This document shows positions 1 to 5,578 of a stretch of 6,320 nucleotides of DNA, one piece after another. Within the stretch, counting starts at the first letter, position 1. The number at the start of each line of letters is the position of its first letter. A program made the translations under genes and the position numbers. Under the pieces are notes generated by a model, which saw nothing but the letters and a program-made list of their open reading frames with translations, had not been told where the DNA came from and did no database searches. Origin of the DNA: JACZSB01 sp965372015 (GTDB lineage Bacteria; Fidelibacterota; Marinisomatia; SCGC-AAA003-L08; TS1B11); assembly GCA_965372015.1 (NCBI GenBank), contig CBDVAP010000147.1:1-6320 (forward strand), in the 5' to 3' direction.

Positions 1-124
1 GAGTTCTCCTCTTGATCTTCCGGACCTCTGATTCAGACTTCCACTCTGCTATTTCAAGACTCCTCTGCCAACTGGTTCAACTTATCAAAAGTGTCTCTTA
101 AGATTTAGTCCACTTTTGTCCACA
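1..124 (-). other. Possible insertion-sequence end or leader of a leftward gene outside the window
   Basis: No complete gene can be read here. On the minus strand the stretch runs from a TGTGGAC-type end (about 124) through a short dyad to a purine-rich AGAGGAGA (minus strand of 5-12) right at the window edge, which would be a good ribosome binding site for a leftward gene starting just outside. An end beginning with TG, a roughly 110-nt leader and a strong ribosome binding site would fit the left end of an IS3-like element, but no transposase sequence is visible. The 31-nt core has a diverged partner in inverted orientation near 5382-5413. It could equally be the 5' leader of an ordinary gene. 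Confidence 0.25.
86..118. repeat. 8-bp inverted repeat CAAAAGTG / CACTTTTG
   Basis: CAAAAGTG at 86-93 and its exact reverse complement CACTTTTG at 111-118 are separated by 17 nt. A small palindrome, TCTTAAGA (96-103), lies between them. GTCCAC also occurs twice in direct orientation 10 nt apart (108-113 and 118-123). The cluster could be transposase-binding sequence at an element end or a regulator site. It has no T-run, so it is not an intrinsic terminator. Confidence 0.4.
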
Positions 125-153
125 TTGCTCAGGCACCGAACACAAGCTATAAC
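125..153 (+). promoter_or_regulatory. Candidate sigma70-type promoter for the tetR operon
   Basis: TTGCTC (125-130) and TATAAC (148-153) are separated by exactly 17 nt. The -10 box matches the consensus at 5 of 6 positions, the -35 at 3 of 6. Transcription would start near 160, leaving a leader of about 65 nt before the ATG at 225. A 6-bp dyad (141-162) overlaps the -10 box, which would suit repression. A weaker alternative is TTGTGC (158-163) with TAATTT (181-186), also 17 nt apart. The consensus is the E. coli one and may not fit this organism. Confidence 0.35.
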
Positions 154-162
154 AACCTTGTG
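141..162. promoter_or_regulatory. Dyad CACAAG-N10-CTTGTG over the putative -10 box
   Basis: CACAAG at 141-146 and CTTGTG at 157-162 are perfect reverse complements 10 nt apart. The dyad covers the candidate -10 box and start site of the regulator's promoter, so it is a possible operator. Six-base arms are short and could arise by chance. Confidence 0.3.
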
Positions 163-185
163 CTTGTAGCATTGTTGCACTAATT

Positions 186-203
186 TTCGACCGGGTGGTC
201 GAA
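186..203. promoter_or_regulatory. 18-bp palindrome, probable TetR-family operator
   Basis: TTCGACC (186-192), spacer GGGT, GGTCGAA (197-203): two perfect 7-bp arms with a 4-nt spacer. It lies 21 nt upstream of the regulator's ATG, in the expected leader of the operon. TetR-family dimers commonly bind palindromes of about this size upstream of their own genes, so autoregulation by the adjacent regulator is the natural reading. The site also contains the GTG at 195 that could otherwise be taken as the start, which argues for the ATG at 225. Confidence 0.5.
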
Positions 204-224
204 TTCAGAACGAACGGTCTATTA

Positions 225-830
225 ATGTCACTAACTGATCGCAAAGAACGGGAAAAACAAAAGAGAATTCAGGCCATTCTCGGGGCGGCCAAGGAACTCT
301 ATGCCCGCAAGGGATATCAGGAATCATCCATGGCTGACATTGCCAGAACCTCCGAGCTGGGGAAAGCCACCATCTACTACTATTTCCCCAATAAAGAAGC
401 CATATACCGTGAGCTATTTATCTCATGTGTTCGCGACCAGTTTCGGCGGCTGGATGATAATATCCTTGCAGCTACTACCCTCGAAGAATTGTTATCGCAG
501 ATGATCAACGCCTATGTCGATTGGGCGTACGACGATCCCTTGTTCTTCGGTCTTCATTTTCCCATGGGCAAGAATGCCCCGGCCCATGTCCTGCACGAGC
601 CCGGAATGGTAGCCGAAATGGAACGTCTACATGAGCCGGTGCGCAAACGTATAGATGAAATCATCCGGTCAGTCAGCGCCCAGTATGATCCCGAGATAAT
701 CGCCAGTTTAACCTGGACCTACATGTCCGGGCTGGCCCTCAAAATACATCAAGGCCTGCCCAAGGCGGCTCTACAGCAAGAGATGAAAATCTTCGTCGCC
801 AGTATAAATCAATATTTAATAAAGGATTGA
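225..830 (+). CDS. TetR/AcrR-family transcriptional regulator
   Basis: A 201-residue DNA-binding repressor of the usual TetR length. The N-terminal domain (about residues 12-65) has the family pattern: a first helix with ILGAAKELYARKGY, then the helix-turn-helix from about 33 to 56 with MADIA, a glycine turn and the recognition-helix signature ATIYYYFPNKEAIY. The C-terminal two-thirds is a variable helical ligand and dimerisation domain, so the inducer cannot be predicted. The ATG at 225 is chosen over the GTG at 195 because the extra ten residues precede a normal TetR start and the GTG sits inside a perfect palindrome. Neither start has a strong ribosome binding site. The stop is 2 nt before the RND exporter's ATG, so it probably controls this operon, itself included, through the upstream dyads. 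Confidence 0.93.
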   Translation: MSLTDRKEREKQKRIQAILGAAKELYARKGYQESSMADIARTSELGKATIYYYFPNKEAIYRELFISCVRDQFRRLDDNILAATTLEELLSQMINAYVDWAYDDPLFFGLHFPMGKNAPAHVLHEPGMVAEMERLHEPVRKRIDEIIRSVSAQYDPEIIASLTWTYMSGLALKIHQGLPKAALQQEMKIFVASINQYLIKD

Positions 831-832
831 TA

Positions 833-1441
833 ATGCTAAAGAATCTAACCGACAATATTATTCAACGCCCGTGGGCCTATATTATTCTCATTTTTGTGAT
901 TACCGGTGCATTCATGAGCCAGATGTCCAAGATGCGTATGGACCCTGATATCACTGACGCACTGCCGCAAAAAATTCCGGCCAAGCGGCTTTACGACAAG
1001 ATGACCGATATTTTCCCCACCAAGGAGTTCCTCTTCATCGGTATTGAAGGCGACGATCTTTTCTCCCCAGCGGCACTACAGGATATCTGGAACCTTACTA
1101 AAAAACTTGAAGATTTTCCCGGCGTCTACCGGGTCATGTCACCCACTAATGTCAGCGTAATCACCGGTACTGATGAGGGCATGGAGGTCTATGACATCCT
1201 GGATTCACCACCAGCAACGGCCGAGAGTATTGCCGAGTTCAAAATGAAACTGTTCAATAACGACCTGGCCCTTGGCAATCTCGTATCAAGGGATGGTGAG
1301 ATGCTCGGTATTATGCTGATGCTCAAGAACACCACCGATGAAATGGATTTCATGACTGAATTCGCCCCTTTCATTGAAGAGTGGGATGCCAAAACCGACC
1401 TCGCCCTGATTCCTGCCGGTAAACCGGTGGCTACATACTAG
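833..1441 (+). CDS. RND exporter (MMPL type), N-terminal part ending at an in-frame TAG
   Basis: Encodes 202 residues: a cytoplasmic start, TM1 (about residues 12-30) and then the first periplasmic domain, with the DPDITDALP segment that follows TM1 in MMPL-type exporters, ending ...GKPVATY. Full-length family members are roughly 750-900 residues with 12 membrane spans; here translation would stop at TAG 1439-1441. The rest of the protein follows in the same frame (see 1457-3184), so this is the 5' part of one gene; read through, it gives 783 codon positions. The ATG at 833 is preceded by AAGGA (822-826) at 6-nt spacing, inside the end of tetR; a TTG at 827 is a poorer start. The intact protein would be a proton-driven inner-membrane pump for lipids, lipoproteins or other hydrophobic cargo. 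Whether this is a pseudogene, a split gene, read-through or a sequencing error is open. Confidence 0.85.
   Translation: MLKNLTDNIIQRPWAYIILIFVITGAFMSQMSKMRMDPDITDALPQKIPAKRLYDKMTDIFPTKEFLFIGIEGDDLFSPAALQDIWNLTKKLEDFPGVYRVMSPTNVSVITGTDEGMEVYDILDSPPATAESIAEFKMKLFNNDLALGNLVSRDGEMLGIMLMLKNTTDEMDFMTEFAPFIEEWDAKTDLALIPAGKPVATY
1439..1441 (+). other. In-frame amber codon interrupting the RND exporter
   Basis: Codons read ...GCT ACA TAC TAG GTT GCC TGG GGA GTA ATG CGC GAC.... Frame is kept on both sides, so one base substitution (for example from CAG, GAG, AAG, TGG or TAC) explains the break. The codon falls at position 203 of the joined protein, between the first periplasmic domain and TM2. TAG also ends the beta-barrel gene at 5218-5220, where the protein finishes with the expected terminal Phe and the next in-frame stop comes only eight codons later, so TAG seems to be a normal stop in this genome. 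Confidence 0.9.
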
Positions 1442-1456
1442 GTTGCCTGGGGAGTA

Positions 1457-3184
1457 ATGCGCGACCTATCAATGTTCTTCGGGGCCGGTATTCTTGTGAT
1501 TTTTGTGCTGCTTCTGGCAATCTACCGCAACATACGTGGCGTGGTTTTGCCTTTGCTGGTGGTAATTCTATCAGTGCTGTGGACTATGGGCACAATGGCT
1601 GTCCTCGGATTCCCCCTCTCCCATTCCACAGAAATTCTACCCATCTTGATTATGGCAATCGCGGTTGCAGATAGCGTTCATATCATGACCCACTACTATA
1701 CCCACGGACGAAAGGCCAAAGATCGCAAGGACCTGGTGCGCATCACCATGGGCGACATGAATTCCCCGATAGTAATGACCTCCCTCACCACAATGGCCGG
1801 GTTTATCTCGCTCGGCATCACTGATATCTCGTCAATCCGCATTCTGGGTACGTTTACCGCACTGGGCGTGCTCTACGCATTGCTAATTAGCCTGACCCTG
1901 GTCCCAGCCATCCTATCGCTCCTCAAGGTGCCAAAAAGGGTGAGGAGCGCCAGCAAATCACCGATCTCGATCAGGCTGATGACTGGCTGGGGCAATTTAC
2001 TTGTGCGCAATAAACGGGCCCTCTATCCCCTGGCCGGACTGGTAGTGGTGTTCGCTATCTGGGGCTTCAGCAGACTGGAACACTCCTTCTCTTCAATCGA
2101 AAATTTCGAAGCTGACCATCCCGTACGCCTCGCCGATGAATTAATCAATGAGCACTTTGCTGGTACCAACTCCTTCCAGATTATGGTTGAAGGGGTGGCA
2201 GATGACCAGATGAAGGAACCGGCTATCCTGGCCGACATGGATGGGCTGAAGCAGGTTGCCCTAGAGATCGAACATGTGGGTGACGTACAATCGCTGGCCG
2301 ATTTCATCAAGCGGTTCAATAAGGTGCTGCACAGCGATGATGAGGCCTATAACACCGTCCCAGCCGAGCAGGTGGTAGTAGATTATATCGACTATGAGGA
2401 GCGCAATGGTCAGTGGATCGAAGTAACGAAATTCGACACCGTAGCTGGTAAGGAATTGATCGCCCAATACCTGGCCCTTTACGAGATGTCGGGCAAACCG
2501 GAGGATATGGCCAGCATCGTCGATTACAACTACCGCAATTCACTCATGACTATCTTCCTGAACACCGACGACATGGCCAAACTGCGTAACGTCAATACCC
2601 AGCTGGAAAATTACATCAACGACCATTTCAGCAATACCTCGACGGCTGTCACCGGTATGGCCCGCCTGATTCTGGTGGTGGATGACCTGATCGTGAACGG
2701 TCAGATGCTCAGCATCACTGCGGCACTGATCCTGGTCTGGCTACTGACCAGCATAATGTTCAAGTCTGCGGTCATCGGCCTTTTTAACACGATCCCCCTT
2801 TTCTTTGCCATGCTGCTGAATTTTACCATCATGGGCCTGACGGGCATCAACGTCAATATGACCACCATGATGACTTCCAGCATCGCCATCGGGGTGGGAG
2901 TCGACTACGCTATCCACTTCATGTACCGCTATCGCAGTAAATATTCGCAGAGTGGTGATTACGGGCAAGCTGTGTTGGATACGATGCAGGATTCGGGGGT
3001 AGCAATCGTTTTTAACTCGCTGGTCGTGGCTGCCGGCTTTGCGGTGATCGCCCTGTCATCGTTCGTCGCGGTAGCCCACCTGGGAACGCTGATTGCCTTG
3101 ACAATGCTAACGTCAGCATTCGGCGCTCTGACAGTGATGCCGTTGGTATTCGTCAATTTTCAGCCAAGATCGCTGAAACAGTAA
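1457..3184 (+). CDS. RND exporter (MMPL type), C-terminal part with TM2-TM12
   Basis: 575 residues from the first ATG after the amber codon, in the same frame as the upstream part. Membrane spans, roughly: TM2 7-23, TM3 28-52, TM4 59-80, TM5 103-121, TM6 130-153, TM7 186-203, a periplasmic domain of about 210 residues, then TM8 417-437, TM9 441-467, TM10 470-490, TM11 513-532 and TM12 540-565. TM4 has AIAVADSVH (Asp72) and TM10 has IGVGVDYAIHF (Asp483), the paired acidic motifs expected of the proton relay in this superfamily. Nothing in this part is degraded. GGGGAG (1449-1454) lies only 2 nt before the ATG, a poorly spaced ribosome binding site that might allow reinitiation. Alone, this piece lacks TM1 and the first periplasmic domain, so it would need the N-terminal piece to work. 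The next gene follows after 15 nt. Confidence 0.88.
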   Translation: MRDLSMFFGAGILVIFVLLLAIYRNIRGVVLPLLVVILSVLWTMGTMAVLGFPLSHSTEILPILIMAIAVADSVHIMTHYYTHGRKAKDRKDLVRITMGDMNSPIVMTSLTTMAGFISLGITDISSIRILGTFTALGVLYALLISLTLVPAILSLLKVPKRVRSASKSPISIRLMTGWGNLLVRNKRALYPLAGLVVVFAIWGFSRLEHSFSSIENFEADHPVRLADELINEHFAGTNSFQIMVEGVADDQMKEPAILADMDGLKQVALEIEHVGDVQSLADFIKRFNKVLHSDDEAYNTVPAEQVVVDYIDYEERNGQWIEVTKFDTVAGKELIAQYLALYEMSGKPEDMASIVDYNYRNSLMTIFLNTDDMAKLRNVNTQLENYINDHFSNTSTAVTGMARLILVVDDLIVNGQMLSITAALILVWLLTSIMFKSAVIGLFNTIPLFFAMLLNFTIMGLTGINVNMTTMMTSSIAIGVGVDYAIHFMYRYRSKYSQSGDYGQAVLDTMQDSGVAIVFNSLVVAAGFAVIALSSFVAVAHLGTLIALTMLTSAFGALTVMPLVFVNFQPRSLKQ

Positions 3185-3190
3185 TTATTA

Positions 3191-3194
3191 GAGG
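3191..3194 (+). promoter_or_regulatory. Ribosome binding site deciding the LolA-like start
   Basis: GAGG at 3191-3194 precedes a doubled ATG (3197 and 3200). Spacing is 2 nt to the first and 5 nt to the second, so the ATG at 3200 is the better start; the two differ by one methionine. Confidence 0.5.
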
Positions 3195-3199
3195 TTATG

Positions 3200-3973
3200 A
3201 TGAGAATTTCAGGATTGATATATCTGTTGTTGATCAGCGGCCTGGCTGCCCAGAATATGACCGGTTACCAGATAATGGAGCAGGCACTCACCAAGTCCAG
3301 TTGGGACGATATGCAGGCTGACATGCAGCTCATACTACGCAATGCTCGTGGTGAGCAGCGCGTCCGGGATATCGCCTTCTACTCTAGTGATGATGAGCAT
3401 GGTCTTAACCGGATGCTCATGCGTTTCATGGCCCCTGCAGACATCAAGGGTACCAGCTTTCTGACCCTGGAAACGAGCGGCGAGGACGACGAGCGGTATC
3501 TCTATCTACCAGCTTTACGGCGGGTGAAAAAAATAGCCTCCAGCGGCAGCGGCGGCAATTTTATGGCCAGCGATTTTACTTATTATGACATCGGTATGCC
3601 AGACCTGGAGGACTGGACCTACACCCTCCTTGGTGAAGAGGAGAAAAAGGGACAGGTCTGCTATAAAATTGAATGTCTACCGGTCACAGAAAAAATGCTC
3701 GATGACACCGGCTACGGCAAAATTATCCGCTGGGTAGAGAAAGAGCGCCTTAACACTATTTTCAGCGAATACTATGACAAGGAACTAACCCACTGGAAAG
3801 AACTTGATGTTGTGGAAATGCAGCCCATCAAAGGGGTTGATTTCGCCACGGATATGGTGATGAAGGATCTCCAAACCGGACATACCAGCGAAATGAAGTT
3901 CATGAACCTTAAGGTGGACATAGGGATTCCCGATAATTTCTTTTCAGTACGTTTTCTCCAGCGCGGTCGGTGA
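3200..3973 (+). CDS. LolA-like outer-membrane lipoprotein-sorting protein
   Basis: 257 residues. A signal peptide is clear (MRISGLIYLLLISGLAA, cleavage probably before Gln18), so the protein is periplasmic. The mature part follows the LolA-like (PF17131-type) pattern: an N-terminal helix, strands with MRFMAPADIKGTSFLTLE, a YLYLPALRRVKKIA segment and then FMASDFTYYDI at residues 121-131. In relatives, as I recall them, the last motif is usually FMGSDF, so Gly to Ala here is a small deviation. Such proteins have the half-barrel fold that binds acyl chains, and they often sit beside MMPL-type RND exporters. The likely role is to accept hydrophobic cargo from the pump and carry it across the periplasm. 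It differs from housekeeping LolA, which serves the LolCDE ABC transporter. It begins 15 nt after the exporter and its stop overlaps the next ATG. Confidence 0.85.
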   Translation: MRISGLIYLLLISGLAAQNMTGYQIMEQALTKSSWDDMQADMQLILRNARGEQRVRDIAFYSSDDEHGLNRMLMRFMAPADIKGTSFLTLETSGEDDERYLYLPALRRVKKIASSGSGGNFMASDFTYYDIGMPDLEDWTYTLLGEEEKKGQVCYKIECLPVTEKMLDDTGYGKIIRWVEKERLNTIFSEYYDKELTHWKELDVVEMQPIKGVDFATDMVMKDLQTGHTSEMKFMNLKVDIGIPDNFFSVRFLQRGR

Positions 3974-5220
3974 TGCGCAAGATAATTATTGCCATCATGC
4001 TAGGTATGGGATCGATGGCCCGGGCCGATTTCAACGGTTATCTGAAAGGCTTCGCTTTCCTCGAACCCTCAACTAGAACGTATGCCAGACTGGGTACCCG
4101 CTTCCAGACCCGCTACACCGGCGGTATCGACAGCAAACTGGAATATTTTGCGGCCATCAACTTCGAGTATGATCAAGTTGGCGCGCGCGCTGATACGGTC
4201 AATGCAGCTAGTGAGGGAGCCTTCAACCGGGGCACCGGATTCGGTGTCTACCCGGTAGAATATTATCTCGATCTACACCTGCAAAATGCCGACATTCGCT
4301 TCGGGCAGCAGTTTATCTTTTGGGGTGCAACCGATTGGGTCAATCCGACCGACGTCATTAATCCCTGGGATTTCGCCAACATATCCGGTGAAATCGAAGA
4401 TTACCGCCTACCGGTGATAGCGCTATCCGTCCAGGGCTATCTGGGCGAGCTGACTCTTCAGGGCGTACTGATACCAGGGTTCACGCCCGCCATCGTACCT
4501 CTGCCGCCAGATGCGCTGGTTTACTACCCAAAAATGGGCTACGATCAACCCCAGTGGGGCTTCCATCTTACCTCTTACACGGGCAATACTGACTTCTCAA
4601 TAAGCTATTATAACGGGTACGACAATATGCCTTCTGTCCGAACGGGGATGGATTATTCTAGTGCACAACCTACTCCGGTTAATCAGGTGAATTATCACCC
4701 CATTCAGATGTTTGGACTTGATTTTGTGCGACCTACGGGTGCCTGGAATATTAAGGGCGAAGCAGCCTATCTGAAGACGGCCGACGATGGCGGGAACGAT
4801 GTATTCATCGCCAACTCCAATATCCAAACGGTATTAGGCCTCGACTACATTTGGTCTGAAGACTTGTCGCTAAATCTCCAATACATCAACCAGTTGCTGA
4901 TTGACTACCTGTATTCCAGTGAACAGGCTGCCATTGGCTTAATGGGATTATCCGAGTACATCACAGCTCCCGAAGAAGTTTCGCACTCCCTCTCAACCAT
5001 GATTTCGTGGAGTCCGATCAACTATGTCACCGGCCAGCTGATAGGTGTTTATAATCTGGTAGACCACGATGCCTTCGTCATGGCATTTGCGCACTGGGAA
5101 ATGGCCGATGCTATGAGCCTGACACTAGGTGTTGTGAATTTCCAGGGCGGGGCTACCACTACCTACGGCCGTATGGACGATGCGGATAAAATATTCATTG
5201 AATTGAAACGGTCGTTTTAG
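3973..5220 (+). CDS. Outer-membrane beta-barrel protein, DUF1302-like
   Basis: 415 residues. The signal peptide is MRKIIIAIMLGMGSMARA, with cleavage before Asp19. The mature protein is rich in alternating aromatic strands and ends ELKRSF; the terminal Phe is the usual sorting signal of barrels inserted by the Bam complex. At residues 109-134 it has R-x-G-x-Q-x3-WG followed by NPTDVINPWD, a pattern I associate with DUF1302-type and related outer-membrane proteins. Such barrels are commonly encoded with RND exporters and LolA-like or DUF1329 proteins, so this one is probably the outer-membrane component of the same system, as a channel or receptor. The family assignment rests on this motif and on context. 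The ATG overlaps the upstream stop (TGATG), indicating translational coupling; the GTG at 3970 is a less likely start. It is the last gene of the operon. Confidence 0.75.
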   Translation: MRKIIIAIMLGMGSMARADFNGYLKGFAFLEPSTRTYARLGTRFQTRYTGGIDSKLEYFAAINFEYDQVGARADTVNAASEGAFNRGTGFGVYPVEYYLDLHLQNADIRFGQQFIFWGATDWVNPTDVINPWDFANISGEIEDYRLPVIALSVQGYLGELTLQGVLIPGFTPAIVPLPPDALVYYPKMGYDQPQWGFHLTSYTGNTDFSISYYNGYDNMPSVRTGMDYSSAQPTPVNQVNYHPIQMFGLDFVRPTGAWNIKGEAAYLKTADDGGNDVFIANSNIQTVLGLDYIWSEDLSLNLQYINQLLIDYLYSSEQAAIGLMGLSEYITAPEEVSHSLSTMISWSPINYVTGQLIGVYNLVDHDAFVMAFAHWEMADAMSLTLGVVNFQGGATTTYGRMDDADKIFIELKRSF

Positions 5221-5289
5221 CGAGAGGCCGTCTTAAATCGTTCTTGACTACAGTTAGATCATCAACGCACCAACTTGCCGCCCCTTTAA

Positions 5290-5312
5290 TGCAATAAAAA
5301 GCGGCTATTGCA
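5290..5312. repeat. 7-bp inverted repeat TGCAATA / TATTGCA
   Basis: TGCAATA (5290-5296) and TATTGCA (5306-5312) pair perfectly around a 9-nt loop, 70 nt after the barrel gene. The stem is AT-rich and no T-run follows, so it is a weak hairpin or a protein-binding dyad, not a clear terminator. Confidence 0.35.
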
Positions 5313-5318
5313 GACCTT

Positions 5319-5341
5319 ATCTCAATAATGTCATCTCAATA
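5319..5341. repeat. 9-bp direct repeat ATCTCAATA, 14-nt period
   Basis: ATCTCAATA occurs at 5319-5327 and again at 5333-5341. ATCTCA appears once more near 5432. This could be a tandem binding site for a regulator of the adaptor gene or simple chance. Confidence 0.3.
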
Positions 5342-5381
5342 GATTTAGAAAACATCGGAGTGTATCGGTTCTGACCCTTTT

Positions 5382-5413
5382 GGACATTTGGGGCTAGAAA
5401 CTAAGAGAGACAT
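5382..5413 (-). repeat. Inverted, diverged copy of the left-flank 31-nt sequence
   Basis: Read on the minus strand, this stretch starts TGTCTCT and ends TGTCCA, as does 92-122 on the plus strand. With one gap, 21 of 32 aligned positions match by hand. The two copies lie in opposite orientation on either side of the tetR-to-barrel operon, each with its GTCCA end towards the operon. They may be ends of related insertion sequences, of which the right one would be a remnant, or a shared leader element. Confidence 0.3.
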
Positions 5414-5442
5414 TCTGTGTCTTCAAGGTTTATCTCACGGAA

Positions 5443-5459
5443 CCCCGCCAACGGCGGGG
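5443..5459. other. GC-rich hairpin CCCCGCC-AAC-GGCGGGG
   Basis: A perfect 7-bp, all-GC stem with a 3-nt loop, 119 nt before the adaptor gene. It is stable enough to form in RNA. The downstream sequence is CCTCCCC and there is no T-run on either strand, so it is not a canonical intrinsic terminator; it may be a leader structure of the adaptor transcript or a Rho-type or processing site. Confidence 0.45.
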
Positions 5460-5578
5460 CCTCCCCTGAAACGTCTTCCGCTTGACCTGTTCCCACTACC
5501 CCAGAACCTGCCGCTCCCGGCCGTCACAGATCTATCTATTGACAACTTTTTCAGCAGATCTTCAGTCTCAAAGGTGAT

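Larger units (their letters stand above)
5221..5578. other. Non-coding gap between the operon and the adaptor gene
   Basis: 358 nt with no convincing gene on either strand. It holds a 7-bp inverted repeat (5290-5312), a 9-bp direct repeat (5319-5341), a stretch resembling the left flank in inverted orientation (5382-5413) and a GC-rich hairpin (5443-5459). About 5440-5530 is unusually C-rich on the plus strand. I see no hairpin followed by a T-run, so no canonical terminator for the upstream operon, and no well-matched promoter for the adaptor gene, although one must lie here if that gene has its own transcript. Confidence 0.6.

Noticed and set aside
195..224. GTG at 195 as the start of the TetR regulator
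   Set aside because: It adds ten residues with no match to the family start, has no ribosome binding site and lies inside a perfect 18-bp palindrome. The ATG at 225 fits better.
1430..1460. Frameshift as the cause of the split RND gene
   Set aside because: Both halves are in the same frame (1439 and 1457 differ by a multiple of three), so the break is a pure nonsense codon.
2023..3156. Several minus-strand open frames of 62-98 codons within the RND exporter
   Set aside because: They are antisense to a conserved membrane protein, with low-complexity translations and no start signals.
5443..5459. GC hairpin as a rho-independent terminator of the operon
   Set aside because: No T-run follows on either strand, and it lies more than 200 nt past the last stop codon.
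5539..5567. TTGACA at 5539-5544 as a -35 box for the adaptor gene
   Set aside because: The -35 is perfect, but no acceptable -10 lies 16-18 nt downstream (TTCAGT or TCAGTC only).
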